11,044 bases of DNA, taken from the NCBI GenBank assembly GCA_009776385.1, contig WRFT01000041.1, positions 1 to 11,044 on the forward strand, given 5' to 3'. The notes under the pieces are model-generated. The model was not told the origin of the DNA. It ran no database searches and was given only the letters and a program-made list of their open reading frames with translations. This DNA is from Clostridia bacterium (lineage in GTDB: Bacteria; Bacillota; Clostridia; Christensenellales; Aristaeellaceae). Of this stretch, positions 5,926 to 11,044 are shown one piece after another (within the stretch, counting starts at the first letter, position 1; each line of letters starts with the position of its first letter). A program made the translations under genes and the position numbers.

Positions 5926-7146
5926 TTAAAAGAGCGCCCTCGCCTCCAGATAATAGCGTTTTTCGCGCGCCTCCCCCATGGAGAAGGTTTTGCGCGGCAG
6001 GACGCCGTCTTGCTGCAGGGCGGCGAAAAAGCCGTTTTTATCGATGGCGGGCAGCAGAAAACCGGCCGCGCCGGGCTTTTCCGCCAGCATGCGCAGGGAC
6101 GCTTCACCGTGGATATAGTCGATACCGGCTTGCGGATGATCGGCCAGCCACGCGTCCAGAAAGCCTTGCAGCGTTGCCACCGGCAGCGACGCGTTGGGGC
6201 AGGGCAGGGAGACGCGGGCATCCCCCGCTTGAGTCACGAGGGTAAAGCCATGGCGGCCTTGTTGAGGCCGGGTCAACTCCGCGGTCAGCGTATCCGGGGC
6301 GACGCCCGTTACCAGGCGGTGTATCGGCTCGAAACGCAGCGCCTTTGAATGGACATTTGTCATTTCCACCAGCGCGAACCTGGCCGGGTGGGAGCGCCGT
6401 TCTTCCGGGGTGAGGGATTGCTTAAAACTGTCCCACACATGCCCGGCCGCCGCCAGCGAGTGGTTGCCGTCCCCTATCGCCAATAGAAAGCCGGTTTCCC
6501 GCAGGATATGGTAAAGCCCCGCCTCAATAGCCGCGAGGTCTTGCGGCGCGGTGACCGCCCAGCCCTTTAAATGGCCGCCGCCCAGCATCAAATCAAAATC
6601 ATACAGGCATTCCAACCGGGCCGCCCTGTCTAAAAGCGGTTCGATGACCGTGAAGGCCGGATCGTTTATCAATGCCAGTATATGCGGCATATCCAGCGGC
6701 GCGCCCTTACGGATAGCCGCGCGGGGCGGGATTCGGTCGGCAATGGTACCCTCCGTGGCGCGTATCCGGTCTCCGGTGTTGCCCTGAAAGCCGTATGCCT
6801 CCAGGTCAATGGCGGCAAGCAGCCCCGGCCGCACACCGCCCGTCGTTTCTCTGGCGGTTAGCACAAAACCGTTGCGCACGCGTTCTTGAAGGATGCCCTC
6901 GTCCACATATCGCCGCATGGACGCGCGAATGGCGGGAATACGCGCCTCGGCGTCGTTTAAATACAGCTCCGGCAGCATGAGGCGAAGCGCGGAGGGTTTG
7001 TCCCCCACCATCCGGTCCGCCTGCTGCCAGTATTCCGGCTCCGAGGTAAACTGGTCACAGGCCAGCGCCGCGTAAGCCCCAAAATCCGTTTGGGCCGCGG
7101 GAAGCAGAATATTGGCGGGGGATACGCCCAATTCATTCCAACGCAT
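5926..7146 (-). CDS. DUF1015 family protein
   Basis: Cytoplasmic protein of 406 residues belonging to the DUF1015 family. Family-like stretches are CDQFTSEPEYW (30-40), the RATEGTIADRIPPR segment (129-142) and IGDGNHSLAAAGH (224-236), the last corresponding to the family's DGHHR/DGNHS-type motif and probably part of an active or binding site. The reaction is not known to me. In other anaerobes I recall DUF1015 genes near serine biosynthesis genes, but none are present here. The start at 7146 is chosen because AGAGGAG (7160-7154) lies seven bases upstream; the frame also allows a GTG start at 7188 without a good site. It is divergent from ftsH, and the zinc-ribbon gene follows on the same strand. 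Length is normal and no lesion is seen. Confidence 0.88.
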   Translation of the reverse strand: MRWNELGVSPANILLPAAQTDFGAYAALACDQFTSEPEYWQQADRMVGDKPSALRLMLPELYLNDAEARIPAIRASMRRYVDEGILQERVRNGFVLTARETTGGVRPGLLAAIDLEAYGFQGNTGDRIRATEGTIADRIPPRAAIRKGAPLDMPHILALINDPAFTVIEPLLDRAARLECLYDFDLMLGGGHLKGWAVTAPQDLAAIEAGLYHILRETGFLLAIGDGNHSLAAAGHVWDSFKQSLTPEERRSHPARFALVEMTNVHSKALRFEPIHRLVTGVAPDTLTAELTRPQQGRHGFTLVTQAGDARVSLPCPNASLPVATLQGFLDAWLADHPQAGIDYIHGEASLRMLAEKPGAAGFLLPAIDKNGFFAALQQDGVLPRKTFSMGEAREKRYYLEARALF

Positions 7147-7153
7147 GGTGTTG

Positions 7154-7160
7154 CTCCTCT
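7154..7160 (-). promoter_or_regulatory. Ribosome binding site fixing the DUF1015 start
   Basis: The minus strand reads AGAGGAG followed by seven bases and ATG at 7146. This favours 7146 over the upstream in-frame GTG at 7188. Confidence 0.7.
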
Positions 7161-7210
7161 TGTTTATTTCACTTCTGTCTGAGTTCACACTTATTTAACC
7201 GACGGGTCGT

Positions 7211-7239
7211 ATTATACTTTTTATAACTATCGGGTGCAA
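7211..7239 (-). promoter_or_regulatory. Near-consensus sigma-A promoter for the DUF1015 gene
   Basis: On the minus strand a -35 box TTGCAC (7239-7234) is followed by a 17-base spacer and a perfect -10 box TATAAT (7216-7211). Transcription would begin near 7204, about 58 bases before the start codon. Confidence 0.75.
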
Positions 7240-7347
7240 GGGCAGATAAACCTGCGTTCGCTTCTTACCCCATGCGGCTCCATGCGCGGCACATTGGTTT
7301 TTTCCTTTATTTCCGTGCGTTTCGCGCCCGCCCGCCTCCCCGGAAAT

Positions 7348-7377
7348 TTGCTTATATCCCCGTCAATATGCTATAAT
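7348..7377 (+). promoter_or_regulatory. Extended -10 promoter for ftsH
   Basis: A perfect TATAAT at 7372-7377 is preceded by TG and one base (TGCTATAAT), an extended -10 element. A TTGCTT at 7348-7353 can serve as -35 with an 18-base spacer. The predicted transcript starts about 35 bases before the TTG start codon. It diverges from the DUF1015 promoter roughly 110 bases away. Confidence 0.7.
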
Positions 7378-7401
7378 GCTTCGCCGGAAGGCACTTCACG
7401 C

Positions 7402-7410
7402 AAGGAGGAT
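7402..7410 (+). promoter_or_regulatory. Strong ribosome binding site fixing a TTG start for ftsH
   Basis: AAGGAGGAT lies seven bases before TTG 7418, the first in-frame start with a ribosome binding site. The upstream in-frame ATG-like extension begins inside the -10 promoter box and is excluded. Confidence 0.8.
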
Positions 7411-7417
7411 TCCCGTC

Positions 7418-9439
7418 TTGAAAAAGTCACCCCGCGGCTTTTTAGGTTATTTGGTTCTCATCGCGGCATTTGTCGTCATCGCCGTCGTTTTAAACGGCGG
7501 TTTGAAGCCTGCAGAGAATAAACGCATTGAGTATAACGATCTGCTTGGTATGATAGAGAAGGGTGAAGTGGACTGCGTCGCGGTGCGCCTTTCCAACTTG
7601 AGCCTCGTCGGCCTGACTAAAAACACCCGGATCGCGCGATCCGATTTCCCGGACAGAGCGTACGATTTTGAAACGACCATCGGCCTGGATTTTACGGATA
7701 CGGTCATCCGTATGCGGGCAAAAGAGCTGGATAAACCCGCTGATATGCTCAGTGAGAACGATTTGGCTTTTACCATTGAGTACCGCGCGCCGATTATCAC
7801 CCCCTGGTATATCGATTTCCTGCCGTTTTTGTTTGCCATCGGCGGCATCGCCTTAATTTTCTTCTTCTTCATGCGCCAGCAAAGCGGCGGAAGCAACCGT
7901 GTGTTTTCCTTCGGAAAGAGCCGCGCGCGCATGTCAGATCCTTCTAAAAACAAAACGACGTTCAAGGACGTGGCGGGCGCCGATGAGGAAAAACAGGAAC
8001 TCCAGGAAATGGTGGACTTTTTGCGCAACCCGCGTGCCTATACGGAAATGGGCGCGCGCATTCCCAAGGGCGTGCTGCTGGTAGGCCCTCCGGGTACCGG
8101 AAAAACGCTTCTGGCAAAGGCCGTCGCGGGAGAGGCGGACGCGCCCTTTTTTACCATATCGGGTTCCGATTTTGTGGAAATGTTTGTCGGCGTCGGCGCG
8201 AGCCGCGTCCGCGACTTGTTTGAGCAAGCCAAAAAAGCCGCGCCCTCCATCGTTTTTATCGATGAGATTGACGCGGTAGGCCGTCATCGCGGGGCGGGCT
8301 TGGGCGGCGGCCATGACGAACGCGAGCAGACGCTTAACCAGCTGTTGGTAGAGATGGACGGTTTTTCCGTCAACGAGGGCGTCATTGTCATGGCGGCGAC
8401 CAACCGCCGCGATATTCTGGACCCCGCCCTGCTGCGCCCCGGCCGGTTCGACAGGCAGGTGACCGTCAACTTCCCGGATCATAACGGCCGTGTGGAAATT
8501 TTAAAGGTTCATTCCCGGGGGAAACCGTTGGGCGAGGATGTGGATTTGGCCAATATCGCCAAACGCATGCCGTATGCCACGGGCGCGGACCTTGAAAACG
8601 TGATGAACGAGGCGGCTATTTTGGCGGCGCGTACACGCGCCAAAGCCATCAGCCAGCAGCTGCTGGTGGACGCCATCGCGCGGGTGCAGATGGGCCCCGA
8701 AAAAAGAAGCCATAAGGTAACGGAGCAAGACAGAAAGCTGGTAGCGGTACACGAAAGCGGGCACGCTATTATCGGCCATTTCCTGCCGGGCTGCGATGAG
8801 GTGCATTTGGTAACCATCGTCCCCAGGGGGCAGGCTGCCGGCCACACGCTGAGCCTTCCGGCAGAAGAACGGGACGCGTTAAGCCGCAAGGGACTCATGG
8901 CGCGCGTGTCCATGTACCTGGGCGGGTATGCCGCGGAAAACCTGACGCTGGATGATGTATATACCGGCTCCTCTTCCGACTTAAAATACGCCACGGAGCT
9001 GTGCCGCCGCATGGTGACGCAACTGGGCATGAGCGAGGAACTCGGCACGATTTACCTGGGCAGCGACCAGGAAGTGTTTATCGGCATGGATTATGGCCGC
9101 AGCCGCGAGTACTCCGAGGATGTGGCCGCGCGAATCGACCGGGAGGTATCCTCGCTGCTGAACCGCTGTTACGAGGAAACACGCCGCATTATCAGCCAGC
9201 ATCGGGAACAGCTGGATTGGCTGACCGAGGCGCTGCTTGAGCATGAAACGCTGTCACGCAGGGAGTTTGTGTCACTGATGGAGACGGGAAGCATCGGCCA
9301 GCCGGATCCGGATGAGCTGAAGCCCCGCGTGAAAGCCGAAATACTCGCGTCTATGCCGGAACCGGAACCGGAGCCGGAGCCGATACAGGAGGATTTCTTC
9401 CTGCCGGATGACGACATCGTATTTGATGACCCCGAGTAA
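7418..9439 (+). CDS. ftsH: ATP-dependent zinc metalloprotease FtsH
   Basis: Membrane-bound AAA+ protease of 673 residues from the TTG start; it unfolds and degrades misassembled membrane proteins and selected regulators as a hexamer. A first membrane span lies at about 8-27 (YLVLIAAFVVIAVVL), then an extracytoplasmic domain, then a second span at about 131-152 (FLPFLFAIGGIALIFFFFM). The AAA module shows Walker A GPPGTGKT (223-230), pore loop MFVG (255-258), Walker B VFIDEID (279-285) and the second region of homology ending RPGRFDR (340-346). The protease domain has the zinc motif HESGH (445-449), with Asp521 in SSSDLKYAT a fitting third zinc ligand. The C-terminus is acidic and proline-rich, with EP repeats before IQEDFFLPDDD. 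Length is slightly above the usual 610-650. All key residues are present. It is followed after 29 bases by the VanW gene, probably in one operon. Confidence 0.97.
   Translation: MKKSPRGFLGYLVLIAAFVVIAVVLNGGLKPAENKRIEYNDLLGMIEKGEVDCVAVRLSNLSLVGLTKNTRIARSDFPDRAYDFETTIGLDFTDTVIRMRAKELDKPADMLSENDLAFTIEYRAPIITPWYIDFLPFLFAIGGIALIFFFFMRQQSGGSNRVFSFGKSRARMSDPSKNKTTFKDVAGADEEKQELQEMVDFLRNPRAYTEMGARIPKGVLLVGPPGTGKTLLAKAVAGEADAPFFTISGSDFVEMFVGVGASRVRDLFEQAKKAAPSIVFIDEIDAVGRHRGAGLGGGHDEREQTLNQLLVEMDGFSVNEGVIVMAATNRRDILDPALLRPGRFDRQVTVNFPDHNGRVEILKVHSRGKPLGEDVDLANIAKRMPYATGADLENVMNEAAILAARTRAKAISQQLLVDAIARVQMGPEKRSHKVTEQDRKLVAVHESGHAIIGHFLPGCDEVHLVTIVPRGQAAGHTLSLPAEERDALSRKGLMARVSMYLGGYAAENLTLDDVYTGSSSDLKYATELCRRMVTQLGMSEELGTIYLGSDQEVFIGMDYGRSREYSEDVAARIDREVSSLLNRCYEETRRIISQHREQLDWLTEALLEHETLSRREFVSLMETGSIGQPDPDELKPRVKAEILASMPEPEPEPEPIQEDFFLPDDDIVFDDPE
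9356..9382 (+). repeat. Short CCGGAR tandem repeat in ftsH encoding PEPEPEPEP
   Basis: Four hexamers (CCGGAA twice, CCGGAG twice) plus CCG encode an acidic Pro-Glu tract in the C-terminal tail of FtsH. Changes in copy number would keep the reading frame, so the tail length may vary between strains. Confidence 0.7.
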
Positions 9440-9468
9440 ACCGGATCGGCTATTAAGGAGGCACATTC

Positions 9469-11044
9469 ATGCAACGGCAGGGCTATAGCCCTGATAAACA
9501 AAATAACAAACGGTCCTCGCCGGTTGGTACACATGCGGGCCATAAACCGGCGAATGTGTCCGGTAGGCGCGCCGCACCGGCCGCGAGCCGGGAAAACGCG
9601 GCCCAACGGGGCTATCCGGCGCCCGGGGCGGCGCCGCAAACGATGCGGCATGAACCCGTGCCCGGACCCGCGCGCGATACGCGCAGAAACGAACCGCCGC
9701 GTCCGAAAAAAAAGAGAAGCATTCTTTCTATTATCACATTGATACTTCTGTTTGCGGGCGGGCTGAGCGCGGCGCTGTATTATCATTCTGTCAATTCACA
9801 GGTTATCCCCTATGACAACCTTTTTTGTCAGGGCGTGTTTATCGACGGCATCCCGATGGGAGGCTTGACGGCCGAGGAAGGCACACGCGCGGTACAAGAG
9901 CATATTAACAGCTTTCAAAGCAGTTGGTATATCCGCTTGATGTACCGGGAGCAAATAGTGGCGACCCTGACCGGCGATATGCTGGGTATGGTGGTCAAAA
10001 CGCACGATGTTTTAGAGGAAGCATGGCGCCTCGGACGCAGCGGGGATATCTTTGAGCGCAAGGCGGCACGGGACGCGCTTTTGACGGATAACCGCCATTT
10101 CTTTACCGCATTTCCCAATCCCGCCAACCTATCGATCATCGACGATATTCTGTTGAACATTAAGACGGAAGTCTATCGGGAAGCCACAGACGCCAAGCTG
10201 GTCGGGTTTGACCCGCTGGCGGACAGCCCGTTTACCTATCAGCAGGAAACCGCGGGCCGTATGCTGGATATCATCACGCTGAAAGAAAGCATCCTGGAAA
10301 AGGTTTATTTAATGGAGACAGCCGAATTTGAAATAGTGCCCTCGCCGATATGGCCCGCTGTAACGGTAGACGACCTGAAGGCCTTAACGACGCTGCGCGG
10401 CGAATCGATTACGGAAATCGCCCGGGCTTCTACCGAAAACCGCACCAACAATATACGCGTCGCTTTCGATAGAATTAACGGCAAGCAGCTCAAGCCCGGT
10501 GAGCGTTTCTCCTTTAACGGCGTCGTAGGCGTCAGGGACAGTAAAAACTTTTTTGAGGCGATTGAGTACGCAAACGGTACCGAACAGATGGGGTACGGCG
10601 GAGGCGTTTGCCAGGCGAGCACCACCATCTATCTGGCGGCGCTGAAGGCGGGGCTTGAAATAACCAAACGCCTGCCCCATTCAGACAGCGTTTCTTATAC
10701 CCCCTACGGGCAGGACGCCACGGTTTCCTCCGTTAAGGGGCATGAAATTGATTTTTCCTTCAGAAACAATACCGACGGGACCATTTACATTTGCTCCGCC
10801 GTCAGGCCGGACCCCAAGAACAAGAACCGCTATATCTGCCGGGTACGCATTTACGGGCCGGATATGGGCGGCATAACCTACAAGATTGAATCCGTGACGG
10901 TGCAAAAACTGTCCATACCCGCCACCCCCATATACGATAAGGATACGGATCAGGCGTTTGTCATCTATACGGATGAAACGAAACTAAAGACAAAGGGCAA
11001 GGAAGGCTATGTGGTGGAGACTTACTTGGTGACGATACTCCAAA
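9469..11044 (+). CDS. Membrane-anchored VanW-domain protein, partial at the right edge
   Basis: At least 525 residues, running off the window. AAGGAGG lies seven bases before ATG 9469. Residues 1-83 are a low-complexity, Arg/Pro/Ala-rich, presumably disordered cytoplasmic region ending in the basic PRPKKKR. One membrane span follows at about 84-104 (SILSIITLILLFAGGLSAAL), so the rest should lie outside the membrane. Residues about 113-300 (GVFIDGIPMGGLTAEEG, then LTGDMLGM) resemble the putative peptidoglycan-binding domain often found before VanW domains. The VanW core spans about 310-430: LKPGERFSFNGVVG (341-354), YGGGVCQASTTIYLAAL (376-392), a conserved HS (404-405) and YGQDATV (413-419). 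VanW occurs in some vancomycin-resistance clusters, but its activity is unknown and single chromosomal copies like this do not indicate resistance. Its place after ftsH suggests an envelope role. The beta-rich region after 430 may lead into a G5-like domain beyond the edge. Confidence 0.88.
   Translation, partial: MQRQGYSPDKQNNKRSSPVGTHAGHKPANVSGRRAAPAASRENAAQRGYPAPGAAPQTMRHEPVPGPARDTRRNEPPRPKKKRSILSIITLILLFAGGLSAALYYHSVNSQVIPYDNLFCQGVFIDGIPMGGLTAEEGTRAVQEHINSFQSSWYIRLMYREQIVATLTGDMLGMVVKTHDVLEEAWRLGRSGDIFERKAARDALLTDNRHFFTAFPNPANLSIIDDILLNIKTEVYREATDAKLVGFDPLADSPFTYQQETAGRMLDIITLKESILEKVYLMETAEFEIVPSPIWPAVTVDDLKALTTLRGESITEIARASTENRTNNIRVAFDRINGKQLKPGERFSFNGVVGVRDSKNFFEAIEYANGTEQMGYGGGVCQASTTIYLAALKAGLEITKRLPHSDSVSYTPYGQDATVSSVKGHEIDFSFRNNTDGTIYICSAVRPDPKNKNRYICRVRIYGPDMGGITYKIESVTVQKLSIPATPIYDKDTDQAFVIYTDETKLKTKGKEGYVVETYLVTILQ

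Noticed and set aside
9469..11044. Vancomycin resistance locus suggested by the VanW domain
   Set aside because: No vanA/vanH/vanX or VanRS-type genes are present, and lone VanW-domain proteins are common in Clostridia.

Overview
The window looks like a chromosomal piece of a GC-rich, anaerobic Gram-positive bacterium, most likely of the class Clostridia. This is inferred from the gene set (AmmeMemoRadiSam genes, a VanW-domain protein directly after ftsH, a BspA-like leucine-rich-repeat protein), strong AGGAGG-type ribosome binding sites, a TTG start on ftsH and sigma-A-type promoters. No rRNA, tRNA, CRISPR array or intact mobile element was found.

Layout. (1) Bases 1-341, minus strand: the decayed C-terminal core of an RHS/YD-repeat protein, with in-frame stops and apparent frame changes, running off the left edge. 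(2) Bases 396-3476, plus strand: a tight operon of a two-domain GNAT acetyltransferase, a fusion of a class III (LigB/Memo-like) dioxygenase-fold domain with an AMMECR1 domain, and the matching radical SAM enzyme. A good promoter lies at 312-340. (3) Bases 3477-5376: a visibly AT-richer accessory patch. It holds a secreted BspA-like LRR gene split by a -1 frameshift at a T_TTT_TTC slippery heptamer with a hairpin immediately after it, then about 500 bases of debris, including a probable transposase tail and an unidentified orphan peptide. (4) Bases 5377-5823, minus strand: a small membrane protein with a C-terminal zinc ribbon. (5) Bases 5926-7146, minus strand: a DUF1015 protein with a near-consensus promoter. 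(6) Bases 7418-11044, plus strand: ftsH followed after 29 bases by a membrane-anchored VanW-domain protein that runs off the right edge.

How the genes fit together. The first operon is a version of the AmmeMemoRadiSam system, a widely conserved trio whose reaction is not established as far as I know; here it is condensed to two genes by fusion and preceded by an acetyltransferase. The last two genes are envelope-related: FtsH does membrane protein quality control and the VanW protein probably acts at the cell wall. The middle patch resembles a turnover site for surface-protein and insertion-sequence material. The two observations I would follow first are the LRR frameshift (programmed, phase-variable, decay or sequencing error) and the linkage of a GNAT enzyme to the AmmeMemoRadiSam pair.
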